Origin: Amycolatopsis antarctica
GTDB taxonomy: Bacteria; Actinomycetota; Actinomycetes; Mycobacteriales; Pseudonocardiaceae
DNA length: 64,000 bases
Direction: 5' to 3'
Assembly (NCBI RefSeq): GCF_002262875.1
Contig: NZ_NKYE01000008.1
Span: forward strand, 1-64,000
Program-made: the position numbers and the translations under genes
Part shown: positions 8,901 to 20,592 of the stretch, piece by piece
Layout of the letters: each line of letters begins with the position of its first letter
How positions within the stretch are numbered: position 1 is the first letter of the stretch
The notes under the pieces: model-generated
The model's database searches: none
Told to the model about the DNA's origin: nothing
What the model saw: the letters and a program-made list of their open reading frames with translations, nothing else

Positions 8901-11900
8901 CCCGCTCTTCAGTGTGGCCAGCACGGCGACGACGAGTTCGGCGCGCCGCCCCACGGCGAGGGCGACCACCCGCTCCGGGCCGGCGCCGTGGCTGACGAGC
9001 AACCGGGCGAGCCGGTTCGCGCGGGCGTTGAGCTCGGCGTAGGTCAGCTCGCGGTCACCGTCCACCACCGCGACGGCGTCCGGAGTGGACAGTGCCAGTG
9101 CCTCGAACCGGGCGGTGATCGTGCCGGTGTCCGGCCGGGCAGCCGGCACGGGCGCCGCGGCGGGGAGCAACCGTCCCACCGGGGTGTCGCCGTGTGACGC
9201 GATGTCGCCAAGCACCCGGTGCAGTGCGTCGGCCGCCGGTTGGACGAGCCGTCCGGGAACGCTCTCCGGGCGGTACCGGAGCCTGATCTCCAGTCGTTCG
9301 CCGGGGATGACGACCACGGTGAGGGGGTAGTGGCTGTCGTCGCCTCCGTGCAGGCCGGTGACGGTCAGTTCGCCGGAGGCGGAGCGCAGCGCGTCCTCGT
9401 CGAGCGGGTAGTTCTCGTAGACGTAGAGCGTGTCGAACAGCTCGCCCGCTCCCACCTCGCGCTGGATGTCCGCGAGTGCGATGTGCTGGTGGTCCAGCAG
9501 TTCCGCCTGTTCGTTCTGGAGCCGGGTGACGAGGCGGGCCAGGGACTCACCCGGGTCGATCCGTGCCCGGACCGGAACGGTGTTGATGAACAACCCCACG
9601 GTCTCGTCCGCGCCGGGCAGTTCCGGTGGGCGGCCGGAAACGGTGGTGCCGAAGACGACGTCGCTCCGGCCGGCCAGCCAGCCCAGCACCACCGACCACA
9701 CCGCCCGCACGGCCGAGTTGACCGTCACTCCCCTGCCACGAGCCCATTCCACCAGCGACGAGGTGACTCCGGCCGGCAGCACCACGGACTCCTGCACCGC
9801 CTCCCCCGAAGGTTCTCCCTGAGCGAGGATCGTCGATCCGTCCACATCGGACAGTGCGGCGGACCACGCGGCGAGCCCGGCCGTGGTGTCGCGTGTGGAC
9901 AACCAGCGGAGGAAGTCACCGAACGAGGGTGCGGGCGCGGTGGCCGCTCCGTCGTGGGCGGCCAGCAGGTCGCGCACCAGCAGAGGCATCGACCAGCCGT
10001 CGGCGAGCAGATGGTGCACGGTCAGCACCAGCCGGGATCGTCCTGAGTCGAGCCGCACCAGGGCGCATCGCGCCAGTGGTGCCGATCCCACGTCGAACCG
10101 GTCCGCACGGTCCGCGGCCAGCAGTTCGTCCAGCGCACGGTCCGGATCGTCCACATCGGACAGATCTCGTTCCTCCCACGGCACCGGGACGCGGGCCGAG
10201 ACAACCTGTACCGGATCGGCGTCCCCGTTTCGCACGAAGGACACCCGCAGCGCGGCATGCCGGGCGAACAGCGCACGCACGGCCGAGCGCAGCCGGGCAC
10301 CGTCCACCCGCCCGGCCAGGTCCACCCCGAGCTGCACCAGGTAGTCGCCGCCGGGTTCGCCCGCCAGTGCGTGGTAGAGCAGGCCGCGCTGCAAGGGCGT
10401 CACCGGCCACACGTCGGCCAGGTCCGGGTTCGCCGCCTCCAGTTCCTCCACCCGCGGGATCGTCAGCGGGACGAGGGGGAAGTCGGACGGAGTCCGCCCG
10501 CCCCCCGCCGTACGGGCGTGTGCCACCAGTCCGGTCAGTGCCGCGAACCAGCCCTCCGCGAGTTCGCGCACGGCGTCGTCCGGCAGCACGTCCCCGGCCC
10601 AGGTCCAGCGGGCGGTCAGCACGGGGCCGTCCGCGTGGTCCTCGGTCATCGCGTTGACCGCGACGGGGTACGCCAGGGGCATCGCGGCGTCGGATCCGCC
10701 GGCGAGCGGGCCGAACGCCGGGTCCGGCATCCAGTCCGCGGCCTCCGGCATCGGGAACCGGCCCAGGTAGTTGAAGCCGATCCGGGGGCGGGGGCGGGCG
10801 GCCAGCTCGGGCGCGGTGTCCTCGTTGAGATGGCGCAGCAGCCCGAATCCGAGGCCGTTGTCCGGTATCGCGGCCAGTTGCTCCTTGACCCTCTTGATCG
10901 CCCTGCCCAGCACGGCCGCACCGGATTCGACCTCGGCGGGAGTGACCGTGCCCGGTGCGAGCCGGACCGGGAACTGGGTGGTGAACCAGCCGACGGTGCC
11001 GCTGAGGTCCAGTTCCCCGGTGACGTCCTCGCGCCCGTGGCCTTCCAGCTCCACCAGCACCTCGTCCCGGCCGATACCGCGGGTGCGCCGCCACTCGGCT
11101 ATGGCGAGAGCGAGGCCGGTGAGCAGGATGTCGTTGACGCCCGCGTGGTACGCGGCGGGCAGGGTGGTCAGCAGCGCGCGGGTGTTCTCGGCGGGCAGGC
11201 TCACCGAAAGCGTGCGCGAGGAACCGACGGTGTCCCGCCGGGGGTCGAGCGGCCGCACGCCCGGTTCCGGGTCGGGACCGTCGAGGATCGCCTTCCACAG
11301 CGGGAGTTCCCGCACCCTGGCCGCCTCGTACGCCTGATCGGTGAGAGCGCTCGCCCAGTGCCGCAACGAGGTGGCGGGCGGCGGGGTGCCGATCGCGCCG
11401 GTGGCCCAGGCGTCGGCGAGTTCCGGCAGCAGCACCCGCCAGGAGACACCGTCCACGGCGAGGTGGTGCACCATGAGCAGCAGCCTGCCCTGCCGGTCGG
11501 CGCCCGCGTCGAACCACACCGCTCGCAGCATCACTCCCGCCGCCGGGTCGAGCCCGTTCGCGGTGGCGGCCGCGGTCTCGTCGACCAGTGCGCGCCAGGC
11601 CTCGTCGTTATCGGCGACGGCGTGGGCCCGCACCGTGGTCAGGCAGCCGGCGGCGCGGATGCTGCCACGCGGGCGCGCGTCGAGCCGCCAGCCGTCATCG
11701 TGAACCAGGCGCAGTCGCAGGGCGGCATGCCGGTCCAGCAGGGCGTCGAGCGCCGTGGTGAGTGCGCCGGCACCGGCCGCGGCGGGCACACGCAGTACCA
11801 CCGACTGGTGGAACCCGGGGATCGCGTCCGGCCCGAGTCCGGTCAGCCAGCTCACGATCGGGGTCAGCGGCACGGGGCCGTCCTCGGCGGGGCCCCTATC

Positions 11901-14900
11901 AGGCCGGGGGCCGGTCCCGTCCCGCGCGACGCGGGCGAGCGCGGTGACCGTGCGGTGCTCGAACACCTCCCGCGCGGTGATGATCAGACCGGCCTCGCGG
12001 GCACGGCCGACGACCTGTATCGACAGCACGCTGTCACCGCCAAGGGCGAAGAAGTCGTCCGTGGCACCGACCTCGGCCCGGCCCAGTACCGAGGCGACGG
12101 CGTCGGCGAGCACACGTTCGACCGGGGTGCCCGGCTCGGTGCCGCCGGACGTCTTCTCCCCGGCCGGGGCCGGAAGCGCGGCGCGGTCGATCTTCCCGTT
12201 GCGGGACAGCGGAAACCGGTCGATCAGCACGAAGACGGCGGGGACCATGTACTCGGGCAGAACCGCAGCGGCGTGCGCCCGCAGCGCCTCGGATCCGGGC
12301 ACAGCGCCCGGTGCGGGCACAACGTGGGCGACGATCCGCGCGACTCCCGGCACGTCCTCGCGCACCGTGACGCAGGAGGCGGCCACGGTGGCGGCCTCGT
12401 TCAGCGCGGCCTCGACCTCGCCGGGTTCGATCCGGTATCCGCGGACCTTCACCTGCTGGTCGGACCGGCCGAGATACTCCAGGTCCCCGCCGGGTGCACG
12501 GCGGACCACGTCGCCGGTGCGGTACATCCGGGTGCCCGCCGGGCCGAACGGGTCCGCGGTGAAACGGTCCGCGGTGAGCTCGGGTCTGCCCAGGTAGCCG
12601 AGGGCGAGCTGGTCTCCCGCGAGGTAGAGCTCCCCAGCCACCTCGTCCGCCACCGGGCGCAGGAACGGATCGAGCACGTAGCAGCGCGTGTTCCACACCG
12701 GCGTGCCGATCGGCGGGACGAGCGCCGGGGCCGGCAGTGAGCCAGGCGGCGGTGTCCAGGCGGTCACGTCGACGGCCGCCTCGGTGGGGCCGTACAGGTT
12801 CCACAGCCGGGCGGGGAAGTTCTCCTGGAACCGGGCGGCGAGGTCCGCGGGCAGCGCTTCACCGCTGCAGATGACCGTGCGCAGGGTGTGGGCGCAGTCC
12901 GCCGCCGCCGGCTCGGCGAGGAAGGCCCGCAGCATCGAAGGGACGAAGTGCGCGACCGTGACCCGCTCGCCGGTGATCAGCCCGGCGAGGTAGGCGGGGT
13001 CCTGGTGGCCGTGGTGTTCGGCGACGACCATCGTCGCCCCGCAGGCGAACGGGCCGAAGATCTCCCAGACGGAGACGTCGAAGGTGGCCGGGGTCTTGTG
13101 CAGTACCCGGTCGCCGGGCCGGATGTGGTCGTGGGAGCGCATCCACAGCAGCCGGTTGAGCAGGGCCCCGTGGGTCACCACCACGCCCTTCGGCCTGCCG
13201 GTGGAGCCCGAGGTGTAGATGACGTACGCCGGGGTCGCGCCGGTGATGGGCGCGCCGCGTTCCGCGGCGCCGAGGTCGTGGCCGGGTCGCGCGCGGATCG
13301 CGGCCGCGGTGTCCTCCTCGTCGAGGCGCAGCAGTCGGTCCGGTGACCCGGCGGCCACAGCGGGTCCACCGGTCACCACCAGCGCGGGCGCCGCCTCGGC
13401 GAGGATCCCGGCGAGCCGGTCGGCCGGGAACTCCGGAGCGAGCGGCAGGTAGGCGGCACCGGCCTTGACGGTGGCGAGTGCGCTCACCACGAACCGCGCG
13501 GACCGTTCGATCAGCAGGGCGACGGTGTCCCCGGGGCCGACACCGCGCGCCAGCATCGCCCTGGCCAGCCGGTTCGCCCGCGTATTGAGCTCCGTGTAGG
13601 ACAGCCGCAGGTCGCCGTCGACGATGGCCTGCCGGTCGCCGCCGGTGGCGGCGTGCTCTTCGAACAGCGCGGTGACGGTGGTGTCCGGCAGTGCGGTGAC
13701 CGTGGACGGGTGCGGGTGCGCGGACTGCCCGAGGTCCAGTGCCGCGACCGGCCGATCCGCGGTACGCGGCAGACCGTCCAGCACGCGCAGCAGTGCGCCG
13801 ACGGCGCGCGCCGCGATACCGGACGGCACCGCGTCCGGCCGGTGGGTGACGCGGATGCGCACCGTCTCTCCGGGCATGACGACGATGCTGAGCGGGTAGT
13901 GATTGACGTCGTGGCCGTCCACCCCGGTCACGGTGAAGTCCGCGGTGGCGCCCCAGCCGTCCGGGCCGACGGGGTAGTTCTCGTAGACGTACAGCGTGTC
14001 GAACAGCTCGCCCGAGCCCACCTCACGCTGGATGTCGGCCAAGCCGACATGCTGGTGGCCGAGCATTTCCGTCTGCTCGCCGTGCGACCGGGTCACCAGC
14101 TCACCGAGCGATTCGGCCGGGTCGAGCCGGACCCGCACCGGGACCGTGTTCACGAACAGGCCCACGATGTCGTCCACGCCTGGCAGTTCCGGCGGCCTGC
14201 CCGAGACGGTGGTGCCGAACACGACGTCCGATCGGCCCGACAGCCATCCCAGCACGACCGACCAGGCGGTCCGCATGACGGCGTTCACCGTGACCCCCTG
14301 CCCTCGCGCCCACTCCGTGACGGCGGCGGCCGTCGCGGCGGGCAGCACCAGGGTGTCCTGCCGCGCCGGAGCGCCGGGCGTCCCGTTCCCCAGCAGCGTC
14401 GGTCCGTCCACATCGGACAGTTTCGCCGCCCACCCGGCGAGATGTCGTGCGGTGTCCTGCTCCCCCAGCCAGGACACGAAGTCGGCGAACGAGCCTGCGG
14501 GGTCGAGGGCTCGCCCTTCATACGAGGCCAGCACGTCGCGCAGCAGCAGTGGAAGGGACCAGCCGTCGAACACGAGGTGGTGCATGGTGAACACGAGCCG
14601 GGCACGGCCGGGGGCCGATCGCAGCAGCACGCACCGGGCCAGCGGTGCCGTTGCCACATCGAGCCGTACCTCGCGGTCGGCGGCCAGTACGGTTTCCATC
14701 GCGGCATCCGGGTCGTCCATTTCGGACAGATCCCGTTCGGTCCACGGAACCGAGACCTCCTCCGCCACCACCTGCACCGGTTCCCGGTCGCCCTCCAGCA
14801 CGAAGGACGCCCGCAGTCCCGGGTGCCGCGCGAACACGGCCTGCACGGCCGAGCGCAGGCGTGCGCCGTCCACCTCACCCGCGAAGTCCACGCCGAACTG

Positions 14901-17900
14901 CACCAGGTAGTCGTCCGCGGCGGACTCGTCGAACAGCGAGTGGAACAGCAGACCGCGCTGCAACGGCGTCACCGGCCACACCTGAACTCCGTCCCGCCTG
15001 CGGGCGGGCCCGCGAGCCGGACGTCGCGCGGGCGCGGCGGGCCCGGCACCGGCCACCGGTCCCTCCGGCACCGCCACGGCGGCCTCGGCCAGCGCGGCCA
15101 CCGTGCGCGCGGTGAAGATCTGCTGGGTGGTCACCTTCAGCCCGTGCTCCCGCAACCGTCCGGCAAGGCGCAGGGACAGGATGCTGTCCCCGCCGAGCGC
15201 GAAGAAGCTGTCGTCCGCACCCACCGTGTCCAGGCCGAGCAGTTCGGCGAACAGAGACCGGACGAGCCGTTCACGCTCGGACCCCGGCGCCCGGTAGGGC
15301 GAGTCACCACCGGGGCGTGGGCGTGGCAGCCGGGCCCGGTCGAGCTTGCCGTTGGGGGTCACCGGCACGCGGTCGAGCAGGGTGATCGTGCCCGGCACCA
15401 TGTACTCGGGCAGGCTGCGCGCGGCCCGTTCCGCGAGCTCCGCCACCTCGACCGTGCCCGCGGTGCGCGTGGGAACCACATAACCGAGCAGCCGGGTGGG
15501 ACCCGACTCCGGCTCGTCGACGATGACCACGGCGTGCGCGACGTCGGGATGCCCGCCGAGCGCGGCCTCGATCTCACCGAGTTCGATCCGCCTGCCGCGG
15601 ATCTTGACCTGGCCGTCGTCACGGCCGATGAACTCCAGCATTCCGTCCTCACGCCAGTGCACGATGTCGCCGGTCCGGTACAGCCGGGACCCCGGCGTGC
15701 CGAACGGGTTGGCGACGAAGGCCGCCGCGGTCCCGCCGAGACGGTTCAGGTACCCGCGGGCCAGTCCGTGCCCGCCGATGTACAGCTCGCCGCGAACCCC
15801 GACCGGGACGGGACGCAGCGCGGTGTCCAGCACGTACACGGCCCCGTTGGCGATCGGCAGTCCGATCGGCGGGGTGCCGGTCCCGGTGAGCGCACCGCTC
15901 GTCGTCGCGAAGATCGTCGTCTCGGTAGGGCCGTACCCGTTGTGCAGTTCGACCCGCGAGACCCAGCGCTGAGCCAGCTCGGCCGGGCATTCCTCACCGC
16001 CGACCATGATCGTCATCCCGGACGGCAGCTCGGCGGGTTCGACGGTGGTCAGCACCACCGGTGGCACCGTCACGTGCGTCACGCCGTACCGGTGCACCAG
16101 CCGGGGCAGCTCCGGGCCGGCCGGTGGCGGCCCGCCCGCACCCACCACCGCGGCCGCGCCGGTGAGCAGCGCCGAGACGAACTCGGACACCGACATGTCG
16201 AAACTCGGCGTGGTGAACTGCAGCACCCGCGAGCCTGCCTCGATGCCGAACCGCACCACGTGGGTGTGCACCACCGACGGCAGCCCGGCGTGGGTCACCA
16301 GCACGCCCTTCGGCCTGCCGGTGGAACCGGAGGTGTAGATGATGTAGGCGGGGTTGCCGGGGTCGAGCGGTCCGGGTAGTTCCTTCCGGGTCAGGTTCGT
16401 CCCGGAGTGGGTGGCGAGCTCGGCCGCCTGCGCGGGGTCGTCGACCAGCAGCCGATCGGCGGGCAGGGAGGGCGTGGCAGCGGCGATCGCGGTGGTCGTC
16501 AGCGTCACCGCGGGCGCGGCGTCGGCGAGCATGTACTCCACCCGGGCGGCCGGATAGGCCGGGTCCACCGGCAGGTAGGCCGCGCCGGTTTTCCAGGTCG
16601 CCAGCACGGCGACGATGAACTCGGCCGACCGATGCAGGGCGAGGGCCACCACGGTCTCCGGGCCGGCGCCGCGTTGCACGAGCAGCCGGGCGAGCCGGTT
16701 GGCCCTGGCGTTCAGCTCGGCGTAGGTCAGGTCCCCGGTCGCGGTGACGACCGCGGGGCGCGCCGCGTGCAGCAGCACCTGCCGTTCGAACAGCTCGCTC
16801 GCCGTGCCACCCGGAAGCTTTACGGCGGTGTCGGCGGCGGCGTCGAGGAACTCGTGTTCGGCATCCGAGAGCAGTGGCAGCCCCGCGACGGTGGTCCCGG
16901 CTCCGGTGGCCGCGACATCCTCGAACAGGCCGGTGATCCGGCCGGCGTGCCCGGCGACCTCGTCACCGGTGTAGGCGGCGTCGTCGGCGTCGACGTCGAT
17001 GCGCAGGCCGTGACCGTCGGATCGGTCGTAGAACGACAGGGCGATGTCGTCCACGACTCCGGTCGACAGGTTGTGCGCCGTGGCCGGGCACGGGCCGAAC
17101 CGCAGGTCGTAGTCGAACGCCATGATGTTGACGATCGCCGAGCAGAGCGGGCCGGGGTGCTCGCCGGACGAGGCCGCCCTGCGCATGTCCTCCATCCGGA
17201 ACCGCTGATGCCGCAGGGCGGAACCGATCGCCGTCCCGGCACGGGCCGCGAGGGCGGCCACATCCATCCCCGGCTCCACCCGGACGCGGATCGGCAGCAC
17301 GTTGGACAACATGCCGGGGGTAGCGCGGGACTCCGGCGCCTGCCGCGCGGCCACCACGAGGCCGATCACCTGGTCCGGTGTTCCGGTGCAGCGGTAGAGG
17401 TAGGCCGCGGTGAGCGCGACGATCATCGACGAACGGCGCACGCCGGCACCCGCGCACACCCGGTCGAGGGCATCGCGCTGCCGCGGCGGCAACCCGTTGG
17501 TCACCCGGCGGAATCCACCCTGCCCGGAGGGTCGCCTGCTCAGCGACACCGGTTCCGGCAGCGCCGCCAGCTCGCGCGTCCAGAAGTCACGATCGGCGTC
17601 GAGACCGCCGGTCCCGGCGTAGTCGCGCTCGGCATCATCGAGGGCACGCATGGTGCCGAACGGGCACGGCGGCACCCCGGTGCCTTCGGCGAGCGCCGTG
17701 TACACCCTCGCCACCCGGCGGGCGATCAGTGAGACGCTGACACCGTCGACGACGAGGTGGTGGTACCGGCTGAACCAGAGGTGCCGGTCGTCGGCCACCC
17801 GGAGCAGCGCGAAGCCGAACAGCGAGTCGCCGGTGAGGTCGGCGGGCACGGCGTACTCGTCGCGCATCCATCCCCGGGCCGCCGACATCGGATCCGCCTC

Positions 17901-18176
17901 ACCCCGCAGGTCGGCCACGGTCAGCGGAAACCCGGAACGGTCCCGGTCGACGCGGACCGGCTCGCCTCCGGACAGGGCGAACCCCGCGTTCAACGTGCCG
18001 CATTCCGCCACCGTCCTGCGCAACGCACGCTCGAAGAGCGTGGGGTCGAACTCCCCCTCGATGTCCAGGTACTCACCGACGTTGTAGCCGGGGCTGTCCG
18101 GGCGGATCGACTGCGCGAGCCAGATCTCCCTGGCCGCTGGGTACAGGGGTCGTGCGGCGGAGTCCCGAGTGGGCAC
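5925..18176 (-). CDS. Trimodular non-ribosomal peptide synthetase C-A-T-C-A-T-E-C-A-T-E
   Basis: 4083 residues from a GTG with GGGAGG upstream. Domains by motif (approximate residues): C1 1-445 (HHLVVDGVS); A1 460-955 ([11 protein letters not shown] at about 614); T1 around 990 (LGGDSILSL); C2 1060-1490 (HHLVFDGWS); A2 1505-2000; T2 around 2043 (LGGDSVLSI); E1 2100-2555 ([27 protein letters not shown]); C3 2585-3010 (HHLLADGWS); A3 3022-3515; T3 around 3558 (MGGDSIVSI); E2 3620-4083 ([17 protein letters not shown]). C1 resembles the starter-type C domain of EntF, suggesting an acyl or aryl donor supplied in trans. Pocket residues read by eye (GrsA numbering 235, 236, 239, 278, 299, 301, 322, 330, 331) are D-M-S-T-M-G-G-I-F for A1 (unassigned), D-V-W-H-I-S-L-V-D for A2 (Ser) and D-F-W-N-V-G-M-V-H for A3 (Thr). 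The predicted peptide is X, D-Ser, D-Thr or D-allo-Thr. All T and E core motifs look intact. No thioesterase or reductase domain ends the chain, and no MbtH-like gene is in the window. The synthetase is followed by the coupled MFS gene. Confidence 0.95.
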   Translation of the reverse strand: MPTRDSAARPLYPAAREIWLAQSIRPDSPGYNVGEYLDIEGEFDPTLFERALRRTVAECGTLNAGFALSGGEPVRVDRDRSGFPLTVADLRGEADPMSAARGWMRDEYAVPADLTGDSLFGFALLRVADDRHLWFSRYHHLVVDGVSVSLIARRVARVYTALAEGTGVPPCPFGTMRALDDAERDYAGTGGLDADRDFWTRELAALPEPVSLSRRPSGQGGFRRVTNGLPPRQRDALDRVCAGAGVRRSSMIVALTAAYLYRCTGTPDQVIGLVVAARQAPESRATPGMLSNVLPIRVRVEPGMDVAALAARAGTAIGSALRHQRFRMEDMRRAASSGEHPGPLCSAIVNIMAFDYDLRFGPCPATAHNLSTGVVDDIALSFYDRSDGHGLRIDVDADDAAYTGDEVAGHAGRITGLFEDVAATGAGTTVAGLPLLSDAEHEFLDAAADTAVKLPGGTASELFERQVLLHAARPAVVTATGDLTYAELNARANRLARLLVQRGAGPETVVALALHRSAEFIVAVLATWKTGAAYLPVDPAYPAARVEYMLADAAPAVTLTTTAIAAATPSLPADRLLVDDPAQAAELATHSGTNLTRKELPGPLDPGNPAYIIYTSGSTGRPKGVLVTHAGLPSVVHTHVVRFGIEAGSRVLQFTTPSFDMSVSEFVSALLTGAAAVVGAGGPPPAGPELPRLVHRYGVTHVTVPPVVLTTVEPAELPSGMTIMVGGEECPAELAQRWVSRVELHNGYGPTETTIFATTSGALTGTGTPPIGLPIANGAVYVLDTALRPVPVGVRGELYIGGHGLARGYLNRLGGTAAAFVANPFGTPGSRLYRTGDIVHWREDGMLEFIGRDDGQVKIRGRRIELGEIEAALGGHPDVAHAVVIVDEPESGPTRLLGYVVPTRTAGTVEVAELAERAARSLPEYMVPGTITLLDRVPVTPNGKLDRARLPRPRPGGDSPYRAPGSERERLVRSLFAELLGLDTVGADDSFFALGGDSILSLRLAGRLREHGLKVTTQQIFTARTVAALAEAAVAVPEGPVAGAGPAAPARRPARGPARRRDGVQVWPVTPLQRGLLFHSLFDESAADDYLVQFGVDFAGEVDGARLRSAVQAVFARHPGLRASFVLEGDREPVQVVAEEVSVPWTERDLSEMDDPDAAMETVLAADREVRLDVATAPLARCVLLRSAPGRARLVFTMHHLVFDGWSLPLLLRDVLASYEGRALDPAGSFADFVSWLGEQDTARHLAGWAAKLSDVDGPTLLGNGTPGAPARQDTLVLPAATAAAVTEWARGQGVTVNAVMRTAWSVVLGWLSGRSDVVFGTTVSGRPPELPGVDDIVGLFVNTVPVRVRLDPAESLGELVTRSHGEQTEMLGHQHVGLADIQREVGSGELFDTLYVYENYPVGPDGWGATADFTVTGVDGHDVNHYPLSIVVMPGETVRIRVTHRPDAVPSGIAARAVGALLRVLDGLPRTADRPVAALDLGQSAHPHPSTVTALPDTTVTALFEEHAATGGDRQAIVDGDLRLSYTELNTRANRLARAMLARGVGPGDTVALLIERSARFVVSALATVKAGAAYLPLAPEFPADRLAGILAEAAPALVVTGGPAVAAGSPDRLLRLDEEDTAAAIRARPGHDLGAAERGAPITGATPAYVIYTSGSTGRPKGVVVTHGALLNRLLWMRSHDHIRPGDRVLHKTPATFDVSVWEIFGPFACGATMVVAEHHGHQDPAYLAGLITGERVTVAHFVPSMLRAFLAEPAAADCAHTLRTVICSGEALPADLAARFQENFPARLWNLYGPTEAAVDVTAWTPPPGSLPAPALVPPIGTPVWNTRCYVLDPFLRPVADEVAGELYLAGDQLALGYLGRPELTADRFTADPFGPAGTRMYRTGDVVRRAPGGDLEYLGRSDQQVKVRGYRIEPGEVEAALNEAATVAASCVTVREDVPGVARIVAHVVPAPGAVPGSEALRAHAAAVLPEYMVPAVFVLIDRFPLSRNGKIDRAALPAPAGEKTSGGTEPGTPVERVLADAVASVLGRAEVGATDDFFALGGDSVLSIQVVGRAREAGLIITAREVFEHRTVTALARVARDGTGPRPDRGPAEDGPVPLTPIVSWLTGLGPDAIPGFHQSVVLRVPAAAGAGALTTALDALLDRHAALRLRLVHDDGWRLDARPRGSIRAAGCLTTVRAHAVADNDEAWRALVDETAAATANGLDPAAGVMLRAVWFDAGADRQGRLLLMVHHLAVDGVSWRVLLPELADAWATGAIGTPPPATSLRHWASALTDQAYEAARVRELPLWKAILDGPDPEPGVRPLDPRRDTVGSSRTLSVSLPAENTRALLTTLPAAYHAGVNDILLTGLALAIAEWRRTRGIGRDEVLVELEGHGREDVTGELDLSGTVGWFTTQFPVRLAPGTVTPAEVESGAAVLGRAIKRVKEQLAAIPDNGLGFGLLRHLNEDTAPELAARPRPRIGFNYLGRFPMPEAADWMPDPAFGPLAGGSDAAMPLAYPVAVNAMTEDHADGPVLTARWTWAGDVLPDDAVRELAEGWFAALTGLVAHARTAGGGRTPSDFPLVPLTIPRVEELEAANPDLADVWPVTPLQRGLLYHALAGEPGGDYLVQLGVDLAGRVDGARLRSAVRALFARHAALRVSFVRNGDADPVQVVSARVPVPWEERDLSDVDDPDRALDELLAADRADRFDVGSAPLARCALVRLDSGRSRLVLTVHHLLADGWSMPLLVRDLLAAHDGAATAPAPSFGDFLRWLSTRDTTAGLAAWSAALSDVDGSTILAQGEPSGEAVQESVVLPAGVTSSLVEWARGRGVTVNSAVRAVWSVVLGWLAGRSDVVFGTTVSGRPPELPGADETVGLFINTVPVRARIDPGESLARLVTRLQNEQAELLDHQHIALADIQREVGAGELFDTLYVYENYPLDEDALRSASGELTVTGLHGGDDSHYPLTVVVIPGERLEIRLRYRPESVPGRLVQPAADALHRVLGDIASHGDTPVGRLLPAAAPVPAARPDTGTITARFEALALSTPDAVAVVDGDRELTYAELNARANRLARLLVSHGAGPERVVALAVGRRAELVVAVLATLKSGATYLPVDPGYPAERIRFVLRDSAPVCVLATGAMPAGTGVPVLDPAGPAADTFPGTDLTDADRAGPLGTDNGAYIIYTSGSTGRPKGVVVPHGNVLRLFDATAHLFDFGHEDVWTLFHSYAFDFSVWEIWGPLLHGGTLVVVPHAVTRDTEEFLRLLVRERVTVLNQTPSAFEQLARADAADPLLGSRLSLRYVVFGGERLDFGRLRDWYTRHEQDAPRLVNMYGITETTVHVTHTELTAADTRGATGSRIGPPIADLRTHVLDGFLRPVPPGAAGELYVSGPGLARGYLGRTALTAGRFVADPFGAPGQRMYRTGDIVRHGPRGEPEYQGRADQQVKLRGFRIEPGEIESVLASAPGVAQAVVVVREDRPGAQRLVAYLAPADADTAAAAERAAADLPAHMVPAAYVALAAFPLTTNGKLDRAALPAPDFGALSSAAAPRTPTEAALCSMMAEILALPEIGVEDDFFAMGGDSIVSIRFVELVRRNGLALRPRDVLERRTVAALAEVVTATTGAAPELESEEGWGDLPATPIIERMRDDGGPIGAYHLSMAVRVPAQAEPDHIVAALQSVTDRHDALRMRLDRNGGEWSLTIGEPGSVRASDHFARVPSGAATSEEWIDVLARESVRRQEELDPDAGRVLSVVWLDAGPRQQGRLLVLLHHLVVDGVSWRILLPDLARAYEAAASGRTPELPRSGTPYRRWAEHLLTEAMEPLREKELDLWTGMFDGPDSLPGTPPLNRAADTLSAAGALPKDLPRDRTAALLRVPALFGVDLRDVLYAAFAVAFAEWRGNGREDVLVDLQAHGREPLAAGIEPSSTVGWFTAQFPLVLDPGGGRPAAGRADGPWLIEAARRVASQVASLPGNGIGYGLLRYLNPRTAPVLAELGDPRIAVNYLGRFPVGDRTACWEPTGEAGAAMGGGADEAMSFHRSLMLTVAVEDREDGPTLAARWFWPSRLFPDGRIAELADRWFEVLGGYAALAEDPVAVEWGGPR

Positions 18177-18919
18177 GGTGGATCGGCCTCCCTGGTCGCC
18201 GGTCGCCGGCGGGATCGGAGCGAGTGGAATGTCTGCGTCGACGGCCCGCGGAACGCGGAAACGGGGTGCCGATTTCTCGCGTCACCGGGCGCGTCACTGC
18301 GAAATGGGACACCACCACGAAGAGAAGATCCGGAACGACACGGATCGACGGGCAGGAAACCGATCCGACGACCTCACCACGTTCTGGAAGTGGTATCGGA
18401 CGACTCCCATTTGCTCTGCCACACCAGGGATTTTCGGGCAGATCCCAACCTCAGGCAATCATCCCGCGGCAATTCGGCTAATTCTGACCATCCCGGACCG
18501 AACGGGGATCATCATTTTTGATGACATTCTCCTCGCGGCCTCACCCTGGCCAGGCCGGAGGCTCGGACAGGAAGTGCGGTTCGATGGGATTCCGCGAGCG
18601 GGAATCACCATTCCCGCGAATCCGCACACACGCCACCACCCCCGTCAGGTGGCCCGCGCGGTCCTGGCACACCGGGCGTGGCCACCTCGACGGGCTGGGC
18701 GTCGGTGATGACACCGTGCGTGCAGGAGGCGCTCCGGACTTTGCCGGCCACCCTGGCCGGGCCCGGTCATGAGCGCATCCGCAGGCGGCGGGCATCCGCG
18801 CCACTCATACCGTCCACAGTGGACTTTCGCCGGGCAGGATCCGGGCGGTGAACGCCGCGTGGGCACGCCGTCGGCTGGTACGGCGCACCCACGCGGCAGC
18901 GCAGGGGCGCGGGGGTCGC
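18177..18919. promoter_or_regulatory. Upstream region of the NRPS gene
   Basis: A 743-base gap between the LuxR-type regulator and the NRPS gene, both on the minus strand. Part of it (about 18300-18620) is poorer in GC than the flanks and holds an inverted repeat, so it probably carries the NRPS promoter and its operator. No conserved gene was recognised; the short open frames here have no domain. No confident -35/-10 pair could be assigned. Confidence 0.5.
18509..18524. repeat. AT-rich inverted repeat upstream of the NRPS gene
   Basis: Perfect 6-bp arms TCATCA and TGATGA separated by TTTT, in an otherwise GC-rich region about 335 bases upstream of the NRPS start. It could be an operator for the neighbouring LuxR-type regulator or a small hairpin. 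Only the symmetry is seen directly. Confidence 0.45.
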
Positions 18920-19612
18920 TCAGGCGCTCTCGTCCAGCCCGTTGACCGCCGCCATGCGCACCGATTTGTGCATACCCGGGCGGCTGATCAGGGACAGGTT
19001 GAGAGCGTTGCACACGGCCGCGGTGCGGTTGTCCGCGTTCAGCTTTCGCAGCACGTTGGCGACATGGGTGTTCACCGTCCCGGTGCTGATGTGCAGGGAC
19101 CTCCCGATGGCCGCGTTCGACTTGCCGTCGGCCATCAGGGTGAGCACGATCTGTTCGCGTTTGGTGAGTATGTCCACGTTCTGCGCGCGAACGGTGAGCA
19201 GGTCCAGCACGCCGTGGTCGAGCCGGCGCAGCAGGGTCGGCGAGACGAACAGCTCACGGCGGGCGGCCGCGTGCACGGCGGCACCGATGTCGAAGACCGT
19301 GTCCTCGGGCAGGGTGATCCCGCAGGCCCCGCCTCGGACCGCTTCGGACACCTGATCGGTGTCGGCCTCGCACATCACCACGAACGGCACCGGCGGGCGC
19401 CCGTCCTCGGCCGCGAGCCGGTCCCAGTCGACCGCGCTCGCCCCGCCGAACCGGATCAGCCAGACGTCGATCCGCTTGCTGTCCGGATCGGACAGCGCCT
19501 GCGCCGCGGAACGCGCCTTGACGATGAGCCTGATGTTGAAACGTTCCAGAGCGAGGCCGAACAGGTGGTTGTCGTCCTTCTCGTCCCTGGAGACGAGTCC
19601 TACCGAAAGCAT
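18920..19612 (-). CDS. Orphan LuxR-type regulator with degenerate receiver domain
   Basis: 230 residues. The C-terminal helix-turn-helix (about 150-210) is a clear LuxR/GerE domain: LTKREQIVLTLMADGKSNAAIG, then TGTVNTHVANVLRKL. The N-terminal 120 residues have receiver-like length and spacing, but the phosphoacceptor position reads DVWLIRFGG instead of the usual D-x-x-x-D-(L/I)-x-M-P, and the end Lys is missing. It is therefore likely an atypical response regulator acting without phosphorylation, perhaps sensing a ligand. No kinase gene lies beside it. Its place just upstream of the NRPS gene on the same strand suggests a pathway-specific regulator. Confidence 0.85.
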   Translation of the reverse strand: MLSVGLVSRDEKDDNHLFGLALERFNIRLIVKARSAAQALSDPDSKRIDVWLIRFGGASAVDWDRLAAEDGRPPVPFVVMCEADTDQVSEAVRGGACGITLPEDTVFDIGAAVHAAARRELFVSPTLLRRLDHGVLDLLTVRAQNVDILTKREQIVLTLMADGKSNAAIGRSLHISTGTVNTHVANVLRKLNADNRTAAVCNALNLSLISRPGMHKSVRMAAVNGLDESA

Positions 19613-20592
19613 GTCAGTACCGCCTCGTAGCCGTCGTCGCGTACCTCGTCGCCTCTACCCTGGCGGAACCTGCCATGGCGGAACCTGCCCTGGCAGAATC
19701 CACCGTCGCGTCATTCGCGGCCGGCGTGGCGAGGCGGCACCGGGCCCGCGCTGTCCCGCCGCGCCTCGGATCGCGGACTCCCGCGGCTCCCGGGTGCGGC
19801 GGTGGGGCACATCGCCTCGCGTCGGCGGGTCTCGCGCGGCGGCCCGCGAGCTCGGGCGTCATGGACGTTCGTGGCGCACGGGACCGAGGAGCGGTCCCCC
19901 GGAACGCCGGGGCGGGCTCTGGCCGGTGACCAGCAATGGCTGGCATCTTCGCCACCTCTCTTTACGCTCACACGAGCGAATTGAGATTAATCCCTCACGA
20001 AGTAGGTACCCACATTGAAGAACTTCGTCCCATTGCACGTCAACTTTTTGGGTGATTTTGCCCATAAACTGCTCGAATGAGCGGGCCTCTGTGTATTCGG
20101 CTGGACGGCCCACTCCGCGCACGCTTCCACCCGAGCCTCCTCCGCGACTCCAGCGTTACCAGCGCAAACTCCGCGACGCGGCCGCGAACCGAACGTGAGC
20201 ACCGTCGACGATGCGCTGATTTGGTCACACAGAACGATTCCAGCCAACCGGAGCGGGCTCCCGCCCGCCCGGCCGGACAGCCGGACGTGAACCCGCCAAC
20301 ATGTGTCGACCAGACCTGGACTCTGGTGCCCGAGGCGCGCTCACCTGTGCACGCCAATCATCGCGAGCCTGTCGCCACAGCCTGCCAGGCCGGAGAGTGC
20401 AGGTCCGCGCGCATTCCCGGCAGCGCACACTCGCCTTTAGGAACATGCGACAAGACGGCTTGATCGTCCCAGGTAATCCCAGTTCACAGCGTGACGATCA
20501 ACCGAAGTCGGAAGAATCGCGCAGACCGTCGACGGACCACGGCTCGGTGGATAAGTACAACCCGTATGGCAATCGGCGCCGGGAAGGCTCGA
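19613..20592. other. 980-base gap without a recognised gene
   Basis: This gap between the LuxR-type regulator start and the TetR gene holds a short tandem repeat (listed separately) and a patch of lower GC around 19970-20500. Several frames longer than 60 codons are open on both strands, but none has a recognisable domain or convincing codon bias. It must contain the promoter of the minus-strand regulator and probably that of the plus-strand TetR gene. Confidence 0.45.
19661..19705. repeat. 15-bp tandem repeat, about three copies
   Basis: Unit TGGCGGAACCTGCC(A/C) occurs twice perfectly (19661-19675 and 19676-19690, differing only in the last base), followed by a diverged third copy (19691-19705). 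It lies about 50-95 bases upstream of the LuxR-type regulator start on the other strand, so it falls in that gene's promoter region. Confidence 0.6.

Noticed and set aside
9916..11517. 533-codon minus-strand frame within the NRPS gene in a shifted frame
   Set aside because: Same strand as the NRPS but out of frame with its intact C, A and E motifs; Arg-rich shadow.
13653..16379. 908-codon plus-strand frame inside the NRPS gene
   Set aside because: Antisense shadow of the NRPS modules; low-complexity RGH-rich translation with no domain.
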